Source: Streptomyces sp. F63 (GTDB taxonomy: Bacteria > Actinomycetota > Actinomycetes > Streptomycetales > Streptomycetaceae). From it: a stretch of DNA of 64,000 nucleotides. Below the pieces are notes generated by a model that saw only the letters and a program-made list of their open reading frames with translations, made no database searches and had not been told where the DNA came from. The stretch lies in assembly GCF_018070345.1 (NCBI RefSeq), contig NZ_JAGPXX010000008.1, positions 227,213 through 291,212 of the forward strand. Direction: 5' to 3'. The position numbers and the translations under genes are program-made. Shown one piece after another: positions 26,207 to 35,243 of this stretch. Positions within the stretch are counted from its first letter, which is position 1. Each line of letters starts with the position of its first letter.

Positions 26207-26587
26207 TCAGAGCGGGGCGAGGCGGGCCTTGAGGAGACAGAACTCATTGCCCTCGGGGTCGGCCAGGACATGCCACCCCTCCTCCCCCGTCTGGCCGACG
26301 TCGGCCGGGCGGGCACCGAGCTTCAGCAGGCGGTCGAGTTCGGCGTCCTGGTCGCGGTCGGTGGCGTTGACGTCGATGTGCAGCCGGGGCTTGGCCTTCT
26401 CCGGCTCGTCCCGGCGGCTGAGGATGATCGTCGGCTGCGGGCCGCCGAACCCCTCGCGCGGCCCGATCTCGAACATGTCGTCGCCCTCGCGGTCGAGCAC
26501 GACGAAGTCCAGGACCTCGCACCAGAACCGCGCCAGCACCTCCGGTTCGCGGCATTCGAGCACGAGTTCACTGATACGGCATGCCAT
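26207..26587 (-). CDS. VOC/glyoxalase-fold protein
   Basis: A 126-residue protein of the vicinal oxygen chelate superfamily, with two beta-alpha-beta-beta-beta modules. Signature segments are LECREPEVLARFWCEVLDF near the start, RLHIDVNATDRD in the middle and HVLADPEGNEFCLL at the end. Members include dioxygenases, glyoxalases and antibiotic-binding resistance proteins; here the metal ligands are not certain and no specific substrate is indicated. Its C-terminal DPEGNEFCLL is very like that of the two-domain protein at 28188-28964. It is transcribed alone. Confidence 0.85.
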   Translation of the reverse strand: MACRISELVLECREPEVLARFWCEVLDFVVLDREGDDMFEIGPREGFGGPQPTIILSRRDEPEKAKPRLHIDVNATDRDQDAELDRLLKLGARPADVGQTGEEGWHVLADPEGNEFCLLKARLAPL

Positions 26588-26981
26588 GAACCAAACCCAC
26601 TCTCAGCAAGGGGAACCGCCGGGCAGGCCACACGTCAGCCACATGGGCTCCCAGCGGTGCGGACAACCCGGCGACCGTACCGAACGAGGCGAGCACGGGC
26701 GAGGGCATTTCCGCGGTTCGGCCTTCTCACCGACGCCGCCCCCATTGCCGTGTGCAGTCGATTCGTTACACCCACAGTCAGTCACGCAGGTCCGTCGCGG
26801 TGGTGCGGTCGGGCCCGATGGGGGATGGGGCCGGTGGGGGAATGGGGCCGGGGCTGGTATAGGCCGAGTGCGCCGACGAGACCGGCGGAACCCGGAGCCG
26901 ATACGCCGCTGGAACCACGAACGGTCGTCGGCAGGCTGGACTCCGCAGAAGACTCACGGCAGTTGAACGACGCCGGCGAGC
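26588..26981. other. Intergenic spacer with a shared leader-like segment
   Basis: No gene is supported. Bases 26794-26817 match 45862-45885 at 23 of 24 positions, in front of the truncated regulator copy there. This suggests that some ancestral promoter or leader sequence was duplicated in both places. Confidence 0.4.
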
Positions 26982-27010
26982 GGTGGGCCAGGGGCACTCC
27001 CCGGCCCACC
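26982..27010 (-). terminator. Terminator of the VOC gene at 27017
   Basis: GGTGGGCC (26982-26989) and GGCCCACC (27003-27010) pair, extended inward by GGGG/CCCC with one bulged base. It starts seven bases beyond the stop codon on the minus strand. Confidence 0.75.
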
Positions 27011-27016
27011 ACCGCC

Positions 27017-27421
27017 TCAGGAAGGTGTCGGCGTCTGCTCGTGGCTGCCGTACGGCCGCGTGATGATCTCCATGCCGTGCCCGACCGGATCCAGGAAGTA
27101 CAGACCGCGCCCACCGTGGTGGTAGTTGATCTCTCCCGGCAGCTTCAGATGCGGGTCGGCGTAGTAGGTGATCCCGGCCTGCTGGATACGCGCGAAGGCC
27201 GCGTCGAACTCCTCGTCGGAGGTGAGGAACGCGTAGTGCTGCATGACGATCGACTCCGCCGGGATGGCGGCGAAGTCCAAGGTGACCCCGTTGCCGGTGG
27301 CCACGGGAATGAACGGACCCCACTCGGTCCCGACCTCAAGCCCCAGGATGTGTGCCAGGAACTCGGCCGACTCCCGGTTGTCCCGGGCATGGATGATGGT
27401 GTGATTCAACTCGACTGACAT
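27017..27421 (-). CDS. VOC/glyoxalase-fold protein
   Basis: A 134-residue VOC-superfamily protein from the ATG at 27421 (MSVELNHTIIHARDNRESAEF). The segment HTIIHARD carries the usual first histidine, and GRGLYFLDPVGHGMEIITRPY carries the last glutamate expected for metal binding in this fold. It resembles bleomycin-resistance/dioxygenase-like members, but the substrate cannot be told. It ends just before a strong terminator and is not in an operon. Confidence 0.85.
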   Translation of the reverse strand: MSVELNHTIIHARDNRESAEFLAHILGLEVGTEWGPFIPVATGNGVTLDFAAIPAESIVMQHYAFLTSDEEFDAAFARIQQAGITYYADPHLKLPGEINYHHGGRGLYFLDPVGHGMEIITRPYGSHEQTPTPS

Positions 27422-28187
27422 GTGTGGAACGCCTCCGCAAGGCAATCTCACGGGCACCTCCATGCCTCACCCAGCCGGTGAACCGACACGCGATGCCGTG
27501 CCCGTGACCTTACGCAACACCGCTCACAGCGTCGAGGGCCGCCCCCAGGAGCCGCACCCGGGTGCCGCCGAAAACGACCACACACCGTCACCAGCACACA
27601 AGACGGACCCGAGAACTGGCGGCAGTTGAATGCGCGAGTGCAGACGTGGGCCCGCCCGTAGTCGAGGCCGATGGCCGCAATCCCACGGCCCGCGGCCCAG
27701 GGACCCCGGCACCGGCCCCCGGCCCCCGGCCCGCGTCGCACATTGCCCAACTCTGCCTTCGGGGGCCTGGTCCGACCGCCCGCGCTCGGGTACGCAGAGG
27801 AGGGAGTCGTTTGCCCGCAGGAGAGGTCGCATGTACGCCGAAAGACCAGGCCAGGTCGGCCGGGGCACGGAAGGGCTGAACACCGGACCGCCGGTCCCGG
27901 GCCCGCGGGCCGGACGCCGCTCTTGGGCCTCTCGCGTTGCAGAGCACCGCCGGCAACGCGGCACCGGTGCCCTTGCCGGCGGCATCGCATGCGGTCACCG
28001 CGCTTGGGATACGCGTACATCAGGCTGCACGCGGGGGCGCCGAGCAGCTCTGAAATCGGGCACCGGCCCAGCCGCCGGGGCATCGGGAATCAACTGTTCG
28101 GCCAAGCGCTCCGGCGCGATCCCGGCCGTGTACGCGGCGGGCGGCTTCGAGCCGACGAGCACGCCGGGGTGCCGTCAGGGCTCCGCG
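27422..28187. other. Large spacer, no supported gene
   Basis: About 770 bases between two VOC genes. Long frames exist on both strands, but they show Arg/Pro/Gly composition typical of non-coding high-GC DNA and no recognisable motif. I see no repeat, RNA or operator that I would defend. Confidence 0.4.
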
Positions 28188-28964
28188 TCAGGATGGGGCG
28201 AGGACGCAGAACTCGTGGCCCTCCGGGTCGGCCAAGCACGTCCACGAGACATCGCCCTGGCCGACGTCGAGGTCGGTGGCGCCGAGAGCCCGCAGCCGGT
28301 CCGCCTCCGCCTCCTTGTCGTCACCGGGGTACGGCAGCAGGTCGAGATGGACCCGGTCCGGCGCGGTCTTCGCGCCGGGCGTGCGGAGGAACTCGAGATA
28401 CGGGCCGACGCCCTTGGCGGAGCGGAACACCGCCTGATCGCCGGTCACTTCATGCAGGGTCCAGTCCGTCGCCTCACCCCAGAACCGGGCCATGGCCCGC
28501 GGGTCCGCGCAGTCGACCACGACCGCGGCAATCGGCCCGGTGTCCCGGTAGACCTCCCGCGGCTCCAGCACACACAACTCGTTGCCTCCCGGGTCGGCGA
28601 GGACCGTCCACGGCACGTCGCCCTGGCCCACGTCGGCGGGCGTCGCCCCGAGCGCCCGGAGGCGCGCGACCAGCTCGGCCTGATGGGCGGTGGAGGTGGT
28701 GGCGAGATCGAGGTGCAGGCGGTTCTTCGCCGGCGTCTTGGGTTCCGGGACGGGAACGATGTCGATGCCGAGGGTGACCGGGTCCGGCCAGACCAGGCCG
28801 TGATCGGCCCCGCCACCGGGTCCGTCACCGGGTCCGCCGGCGGGGCCGACGTAGGTCGTCACGCCGGGGCTGTGGGCGGTCCAGCCGAGCGCCTCCGCCC
28901 AGAACCGGCCGACCGCCGGGGCGTCAACCGCCTTGATGCTCACCTGCACAGGTCGCAGTGCCAT
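28188..28964 (-). CDS. Two-domain VOC/glyoxalase-fold protein
   Basis: A 258-residue protein made of two tandem VOC domains (about residues 1-130 and 135-258). Each has a module ending in the same type of motif: VLADPGGNELCVLEP in the first and CLADPEGHEFCVLAP in the second. The duplication keeps DVGQGDVPW and DVGQGDVSW as near-identical internal segments. Such tandem VOC proteins can bind hydrophobic antibiotics or act as lyases; substrate unknown. It is alone on its strand, with a spacer containing no gene upstream (28965-29334). Confidence 0.85.
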   Translation of the reverse strand: MALRPVQVSIKAVDAPAVGRFWAEALGWTAHSPGVTTYVGPAGGPGDGPGGGADHGLVWPDPVTLGIDIVPVPEPKTPAKNRLHLDLATTSTAHQAELVARLRALGATPADVGQGDVPWTVLADPGGNELCVLEPREVYRDTGPIAAVVVDCADPRAMARFWGEATDWTLHEVTGDQAVFRSAKGVGPYLEFLRTPGAKTAPDRVHLDLLPYPGDDKEAEADRLRALGATDLDVGQGDVSWTCLADPEGHEFCVLAPS

Positions 28965-29334
28965 GCCGGCGATCCTATGGCGCGCGCTCGGCCATCACGC
29001 CCGGAGCCGAGGCCCCAGGGGCAACGTTCGCGGCCGCGGCCGGCCGCTGATGCCGGAATCCGGGCGGCCTCCGCCAAGCCCTTGGCCTGCTCGCCGAAGC
29101 GGCGGATGAACGACGGTGTTCTCTCGTCCCCCAGGCCCTCGGACCGGCAGGACCGATTGCCTCTGCGCATCGAGGCCGGCGAACGGTCCTCGCAGTCACC
29201 GCCGATCGCGCGGTATCGGCCGCGCCACGGCAGGCGTCGACGCGACGATCCGATCGCCGACAGCACGAACGTCCCGGGCCAGGACAGGTCTTCCGCGATC
29301 GGATCCGCGAGGCGGCGTGGTGCCGCGCGGCTTC
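28965..29334. other. Spacer, no supported gene
   Basis: Some short frames on the minus strand look protein-like (for example ERTPSFIRRFGEQAKGLAEA), but none has a start, a ribosome site and a complete domain together. They may be decayed coding DNA. Confidence 0.35.
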
Positions 29335-30561
29335 TCAGAGTCCGCGGATCCTCCGCCCGGCCTCCGTGGCCGGGTAGAGGATCGCGTCGGCGACGCGGCC
29401 GCCGGAGTCCTTGACGCCGCCGCTGAAGTTGAGGCGGCCGGAGGCGCCGGTCTTGGCGGCGACGCCGTCCCAGTACGCCGCCTCCCGCTCCCAGCGGATG
29501 CCGCCGAGCAGGCGGTCCAGGTCTTCGGGGCCGATGCGGGAGGCCGCCTCGCTCCACGGCGTGGTGTGGTGGGCGGCGATCCCCACCCCGGCGAGAACGG
29601 CCGGGGCGGTGAGCGCGCTGCGGCTCGCGAAGTCGGGGAAGCACTCGGAGATCAGCCGCGCCAGCAGCGGCACGACGAAGCCCTCGACCTCCTCGGGCCG
29701 GGTACCGGCGGGCAGTTCGTCCTCGTGCACCGACTCGGCGGAGCGCGTCAGGCCGCTCCGCCCGTAGATGGCAGTGACGACGAGGGCGCGCAGCGCGGAG
29801 AGTGTGACGACCTCGCGGTCACCGGCGGAGGTCTGCCGCTTGCTGGCATTGACCAGCCGCCCGAACGGCACCGGCTGCCCGTCGATGTCGACCTTGACCG
29901 AGTCGGCGACCCGGTGCGCGAGCCGGGTGCCGAAGTCCCGCTGGTCCATGGACATGGCCAGGTTCTTGGCGACAACCACGCCCCGCACGTTGCGGTCGTA
30001 GAAGATCTGCCGCGCGTCGGCCGGGGCCAGGTCCACGTACAGCTCGAACGGGAGGCGCACGCGGGCGAGTTCGGGATACGTCAGGCCGTAGGGCTCGGGG
30101 TCGTCGTAGAGGTCGTGCCAGGCGGCGGCCTGGGTCTCGCCGTCGATGGCAACGACCATGGTGCCGGGCGCGATGGTGAGGGTGCGCAGGCCGCTGCCCG
30201 GCACGAGTTCGTCGCTGATGGCGGCGAGCGGCCCGGCGTGCCAGAGGGTGATGGGCGGGGTGGACCAGGCGGCGCCGAGCTCGCCCTTGAGCCCGGCGGC
30301 GATGTACTCGGCGTACGGCCGGACGTTCTTGCCCTTCTGGGACGACTTCAGCGTCCGCTGCACGGTCGCCCGCAGTTCGGCGTGGCGGCGCACCAGGCCG
30401 GAGGCGGTCTTCAGCTTCCTCGGGTCCTCCTCGGTGCGCGGTGACGGCACGAGCTGGACGAGCGCGGGCACGGACAGCGTCCCGACGACGGCGTCGTCAC
30501 GGAACGGCATGACGGTGAGCTGGGTTCCCTCGACGACGCCGGTCGGCATGGTGAGAAGCAT
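29335..30561 (-). CDS. DGQHR-domain protein, DndB-like
   Basis: A 408-residue protein from the ATG at 30561, which follows GGGGGA. It contains VVAIDGETQAAAW (near residue 148), the place where DndB-type proteins carry their DGQHR motif; here the motif has diverged to DGETQ. It is followed by ELYVDLAPADARQIFYDRNV, a further typical block. DndB is the transcriptional regulator and modulator of phosphorothioate DNA modification, but the other dnd genes are absent in this window. The gene is divergent from an orphan HTH-fused adenine methylase and lies beside a type I restriction operon, so a role in DNA modification or phage defence is likely. The exact function is open. Confidence 0.72.
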   Translation of the reverse strand: MLLTMPTGVVEGTQLTVMPFRDDAVVGTLSVPALVQLVPSPRTEEDPRKLKTASGLVRRHAELRATVQRTLKSSQKGKNVRPYAEYIAAGLKGELGAAWSTPPITLWHAGPLAAISDELVPGSGLRTLTIAPGTMVVAIDGETQAAAWHDLYDDPEPYGLTYPELARVRLPFELYVDLAPADARQIFYDRNVRGVVVAKNLAMSMDQRDFGTRLAHRVADSVKVDIDGQPVPFGRLVNASKRQTSAGDREVVTLSALRALVVTAIYGRSGLTRSAESVHEDELPAGTRPEEVEGFVVPLLARLISECFPDFASRSALTAPAVLAGVGIAAHHTTPWSEAASRIGPEDLDRLLGGIRWEREAAYWDGVAAKTGASGRLNFSGGVKDSGGRVADAILYPATEAGRRIRGL

Positions 30562-30715
30562 GGTGAATCCCCCGGAGTGTGTGGTGCGCGGGCCCGGGCC
30601 GGGCCCCGCGGTGTTGCCCCCGCGCGCCTTTCGGCGCGGGACGGCGGCTGCTTCCACCCCTTCCCGGCGGAAGCACTCACAGATAAGCATGACACTGAAA
30701 GCACCGTCAAACGAC

Positions 30716-30743
30716 TTGACAGGAGTGGACGGCGCTATAGGGT
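30716..30743 (+). promoter_or_regulatory. Promoter of the orphan methylase gene
   Basis: A perfect -35 TTGACA (30716-30721) and a -10 TAGGGT (30738-30743) are separated by 16 bases; an overlapping TATAGG at 30736 is an alternative -10. The expected transcript would start about 30 bases before the ATG at 30781. The divergent DndB-like gene uses the other part of this 219-bp space. Confidence 0.6.
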
Positions 30744-30780
30744 GTTGACGTTCCCTCCCGAGAGGCTCAGGACTCCGCCC

Positions 30781-33123
30781 ATGCCGCCGCCCTCCCCGTC
30801 ATCCGCCCAGGTGACCGCCGCCGAGATTTCCCGTATCGCGGGCGTCACGCGCGCCACGGTCAGCAACTGGCGCCGCCGGCACGGGGACTTCCCGGTGCCG
30901 ACCGGGGGTACGGACAGCAGCCCGCTGTACGACCTGGAGTCCGTGCGCGCCTGGCTCGCCTCACGCGGCCACGCCTCGGCGGCGAGCCCGCCGGAGGAGC
31001 TTCGTACGGCGCTCCGCCTGCGCCCGCCCGCCACCGGCGGCGGCACGCCGGACCTGTTGCTGCTCGTCCTCGCCGCGTCCGGCCTCTCCCCGGACGAACT
31101 GACGGCCGCGCTCCGGCTGCCGGACGCGGACCTCGCCGCCCGCGCGCAGCGCGACGCGGCCTCCGCGGCCGACGACTCCGTGCCGACTGCCGCCGGCTCC
31201 GGCGCCGGTTCTCCCTCCGCCTCCCACACCGTCCGCTTCGCGCCGGGCGACGCGGCGGTGCTGCGCGCCCTGTACACCTGCGTACGCGACGAGGGTGGCC
31301 AGGCCGCTCTGGAGGTGCTCGCCGAGCGGGAGTTGGAGGACAGCGCCGCGTCCGGCGCCTACCGCACCCCCCAGCCCCTCGCCGACCTGCTGGCCCGCCT
31401 ACTCCCCGGCGCTCCGGCGCGCGTCCTCGACCCGGCCTGCGGCAGCGGCACTCTTCTCGCCGCCGCCGCCCGCCGGGGCGCCCGCGAGCTGTACGGCCAG
31501 GACGCGCTGCCCGTACAGGCCCGGCGCAGCGCCGTGAGCCTGCTGCTGACGGCACCGGAGACCACGGTCGCCGTCCGCGCCGCCGACAGTCTCCGCGCGG
31601 ACGCCTTCCCCGGCCTCACCGCCGACGCGGTGCTCTGCAACCCGCCCTACGCCGACCGCGACTGGGGCCACGACGAGCTCGCGTACGACCAGCGCTGGGC
31701 GTACGGCGTGCCGCCCCGCGCCGAGCCGGAGCTGGCCTGGGTGCAGCACGCGCTCGCCCACCTGGCGCCGGGCGGCCACGCCGTCCTGCTCCTGCCGCCC
31801 GCCGTGGCCGGCCGCGCCTCGGGCCGCCGCGTACGGGCCGAGCTGGTGCGCAGCGGGGCGCTGCGCGCGGTAATCGCACTGCCGCCCGGGGCGTCGGTGC
31901 CGCTGCACATCGGCCTGCAGATCTGGGTGCTGCGACGGCCCGAACCGGGCGGCCCGGAGCGCAAGTCGGTGCTGTTCGTGGACACGGCGTCCGGGGCGGC
32001 GACGGGGACAGGCACAGGCACGGCGACGGGTGCGACCACCGGCACGGCACCCGGCACCGCCACGGCGGCCGGACGCGGTGGAGCGGCGCCAGCCTCACGC
32101 ACGCGGGGCGGGAGCCGCTCCGCCACCGTGGACTGGGCCCGGATCACGGAGCGGGCCCTCGGCGCCTGGCGGGCGTTCACGGAGAGCCCGGACACCTTCG
32201 AGGGCGAACCCGGTATCGCGCACGCGGCCGGCGTGGTGGACCTCCTGGACGACGTGGTCGACCTGACCCCGGCCCGGCTCGTCCGGGCGTCACGATCCGA
32301 GATCGATCCGGCGGCCCTGTCGGCGGAGACCGGCGCAGCGCGCCGCGACCTCGTCAAGGCCGCCAAGTCCCTTGCACGGACGGCCGGCCGGGAAGACTGG
32401 AGCGCCGCGGGCGCCACGGCCCGCGAGTGGCGGACGGCCACGGCGTCCGACCTCGCCCGTGGCGGCGCGCTCACCCTCCTCCGCACCGCCCCGGACGCCA
32501 CCCGCGGCCGCACGGACGACGGGACCGACAGCAGCGGCCGCAGCGGCGAGCCGGAAGCCCGCCCGGTCCTCACCGGCGCGGACATCGCGACCGGCTCCGG
32601 CCCCACCGGCGACCCGGCGGAGCTGCGCGGCGGCGCGACGGCCCCCGTGATCGTCACCGGGGACGTCCTCGTACGAGCCGTCGCGGGCGGGGGCGGCCCG
32701 ATGGCCCGGGTCGCGGGCGAGGATGACGCCGGGGCGCTGCTCGGCCCCCACGTCCACCTCTTCCGCCCGGACCCGGCCCGCCTGGACGCCTGGTTCCTCG
32801 CCGGGTTCCTCGGCGCGGAGGAGAACATCGCGGGCGCCTCGACCGGCAGCACGGTCCTCACGGTCAGCCCGGGCCGGCTGCGTGTGCCGCTGCTGCCGCT
32901 GGAGGAGCAGCGGCGGTACGGGGAGGCGTTCCGGCACGTCCACGAACTCCGGGCGGAGGCACGGCGGGCGAACCGGCTCGCGGAGGAGACGGCCCGGCTG
33001 CTGGCGGGCGGCCTGACCGGAGGGCAACTGCTCCCGGACGGGGGCGCGAGCCGGGACCGGGACACCACGGCAGGCGACCGCCTGCACGGGGCGCACTCGC
33101 GGGGCGGCCAATCCGCCCGTTAG
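30781..33123 (+). CDS. Orphan N6-adenine DNA methylase with N-terminal HTH
   Basis: A 780-residue protein. The N-terminus (about residues 10-60) is a helix-turn-helix of MerR/XRE type (AAEISRIAGVTRATVSNWRRR). The SAM-binding motif VLDPACGSGTLLAA is near residue 217 and the catalytic NPPY motif (LCNPPYADRDWG) near 285, as in type I/IIG gamma-class adenine methylases. The C-terminal part, about residues 580-770, looks like a target-recognition domain of HsdS type (LPLLPLEEQRRYGEAFRHV). It therefore seems to combine modification and recognition in one chain. No restriction partner is adjacent in its transcript. Low-complexity Thr/Ala/Gly repeats near residue 410 form a linker. Confidence 0.85.
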   Translation: MPPPSPSSAQVTAAEISRIAGVTRATVSNWRRRHGDFPVPTGGTDSSPLYDLESVRAWLASRGHASAASPPEELRTALRLRPPATGGGTPDLLLLVLAASGLSPDELTAALRLPDADLAARAQRDAASAADDSVPTAAGSGAGSPSASHTVRFAPGDAAVLRALYTCVRDEGGQAALEVLAERELEDSAASGAYRTPQPLADLLARLLPGAPARVLDPACGSGTLLAAAARRGARELYGQDALPVQARRSAVSLLLTAPETTVAVRAADSLRADAFPGLTADAVLCNPPYADRDWGHDELAYDQRWAYGVPPRAEPELAWVQHALAHLAPGGHAVLLLPPAVAGRASGRRVRAELVRSGALRAVIALPPGASVPLHIGLQIWVLRRPEPGGPERKSVLFVDTASGAATGTGTGTATGATTGTAPGTATAAGRGGAAPASRTRGGSRSATVDWARITERALGAWRAFTESPDTFEGEPGIAHAAGVVDLLDDVVDLTPARLVRASRSEIDPAALSAETGAARRDLVKAAKSLARTAGREDWSAAGATAREWRTATASDLARGGALTLLRTAPDATRGRTDDGTDSSGRSGEPEARPVLTGADIATGSGPTGDPAELRGGATAPVIVTGDVLVRAVAGGGGPMARVAGEDDAGALLGPHVHLFRPDPARLDAWFLAGFLGAEENIAGASTGSTVLTVSPGRLRVPLLPLEEQRRYGEAFRHVHELRAEARRANRLAEETARLLAGGLTGGQLLPDGGASRDRDTTAGDRLHGAHSRGGQSAR

Positions 33124-33251
33124 CCATACGGACCTTCGTCCGCATAGACCACACTTGTCAGCATCCGCGTCGGCCGACCCGCCCGGCGGCGCGGTGGGGC
33201 GGGACAGCGGGACAGTGGGACAGAACATTCGGGAAGGAACTCGGGATCCAG

Positions 33252-35243
33252 TTGAACAGCAGTAAGCACACGGAGATGGCGAACCACGCGTGGTCCGTCG
33301 CCGACCTCCTGCGGGGGGACTACAAGCAGTCCGACTACGGCAAGGTCATCCTGCCGTTCACGGTGCTGCGGCGCCTGGAGTGCGTGCTGGAGCCCACGCG
33401 CGAGAAGGTCGCGGAGCTGGCGGAGCAGTACAAGGACACCGAGATCGACCCGGACCGCTTCCTGCGCCGGGCCGCGGGCCACTCCTTCTACAACAAGTCC
33501 GGCCTCACCCTGAAGAAGATCGCGGCGGACCCGCAGAACGCGGCGAAGAACCTCCAGGTGTACGTGGCGGCGTACTCCGACAACGCGCGGGGCGTGCTGG
33601 AGCGCTTCGAGTTCGCCCAGCAGATCAAACGGCTGGACAGTGCGGGGCTCCTCTACCAGGTCATCGGCAAGTTCACGGACCTGGACCTGCGCCCGGAGAT
33701 CGTGCCCAACCACAACATGGGCTACATCTTCGAGGAGCTGATCCGCCGCTTCGCCGAGCAGTCGAACGAGACGGCCGGTGAGCACTTCACCCCGCGCGAG
33801 GTCATCCAGCTCATGGTGCGGCTGCTCGTCGCCCCGGACGGCGACGGCCTCCAACTCCCCGGCGCCGTCCGCACGGTGCTCGACCCGGCCTGCGGCACGG
33901 GCGGCATGCTCTCCGCGATGGACGACCTCATCAAGGAGCTCAACCCGGACGCCACGGTGGAGGTGTACGGGCAGGAGCTCAACCCCGAGTCGTGGGCGAT
34001 CTGCCGGTCCGACCTCATGATCAAGGGCCAGGACCCGGAGAACATCGCCTTCGGCAACTCCTTCTCCGACGACGGCCACGCCCGCCGGACCTTCGACTAC
34101 ATGCTGGCCAACCCGCCGTTCGGCGTGGAGTGGAAGAAGGTCAAGGACGAGGTCGAGGCCGAGCACAAGTCGCTCGGCGAGGCCGGCCGCTTCGGCGCGG
34201 GGCTGCCGCGCATCAACGACGGCTCGCTGCTGTTCCTCCAGCACATGATCTCCAAGATGAAGCCGGTGGACGTGAACGGCGGGGGCGGCTCGCGCCTGGC
34301 GATCGTCTTCAACGGCTCCCCGCTCTTCACGGGCGCGGCCGGTTCGGGCGAGTCGGAGATCCGCCGCTGAATCCTGGAGAACGACTGGCTGGAGGGCATC
34401 GTCGCCCTCCCGGACCAGCTCTTCTACAACACCGGCATCTCCACGTACTTCTGGATCCTGACCAACCGCAAGAGCCCGGACCACAAGGGCAAGGTCGTGC
34501 TCCTGGACGCCCGCGACCAGTGGCAGAAGATGCGCAAGTCGCTCGGCGACAAGCGCAAGCAACTGGGCAAGGACCACATCACGACGGTGGTCAAGCTGTA
34601 CGGCGAGGCGCTGGCCGTACGGGACGACCCGGAGCACCCGCTGCACGGCAAGGTGAAGGTCTTCGCCAACGAGGACTTCGGCTACCAGCGGATCACGGTG
34701 GAACGCCCGCTGAAGCTCCGCTTCGAGGTGACGGAGGAGACGCTGGCGGCACTGGAGGCGTCAAAGCCGATCCAGAAGCTGCCGCAGGCGGCGGCCCTGG
34801 CGGACGCCTTCAAGTCCCTGATGGGCACGGGCTGGAGCACGAAGCAGGAGGCTTGGCTCGCGCTGAAGGACGCGGTGGTCCAGGCCGGCGGGACGTGGCC
34901 CACGGGCGCGCCTTTCAACAAGGCCCTGCGGGAGGTCACCGGCGTCCGGGACCCGAGGGGCGAGGTCCAGCTCCTCAAGGGCCAGCCCGAACCGGACCCG
35001 GAGCTTCGTGACTACGAGAACGTGCCGCTGGGCGAGGACGTCGAGGAGTACCTGAAGCGGGAGGTCCACCCGCACGTGCCGGACGCGTGGATCGACCACA
35101 GCAAGACGAAGATCGGGTACGAGATTCCGTTTACGCGGCACTTCTATGTGTACAAGCCTCCGCGGCCGCTGGCGGAGATCGATGCGGAGTTGAAGGCGCT
35201 GGAGGCGGAGATTCAAGGGCTGCTGGGTGAGGTTACGGAATGA
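33252..35243 (+). pseudogene. hsdM: Type I restriction methylase subunit HsdM, interrupted by one TGA
   Basis: A continuous 663-codon frame, the usual HsdM length, is broken only by TGA at 34368-34370 (codon 373). Before it lie the SAM motif DPACGTGG (residues 211-218) and the catalytic NPPF (287-290). After it, ILENDWLEGIVALPDQLFY continues as in intact HsdM proteins, in which the residue before ILENDWLEG is normally Trp; TGG to TGA is one base change. The start appears to be TTG at 33252, with a GGAAGGA at a long distance; the later ATG at 33276 lacks a well-spaced site. The second half has an internal ATG at 34497. Its stop overlaps hsdS as ATGA. HsdM methylates adenine in the target and is needed for restriction. 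Confidence 0.85.

Noticed and set aside
27448..28083. 211-codon minus-strand frame in the spacer
   Set aside because: Arg/Pro/Cys-rich composition, no ribosome site and no recognisable motif.
34368..34370. Selenocysteine at the TGA in hsdM
   Set aside because: Homologues appear to have Trp here, no SECIS-like hairpin is evident downstream, and HsdM is not a selenoprotein family.
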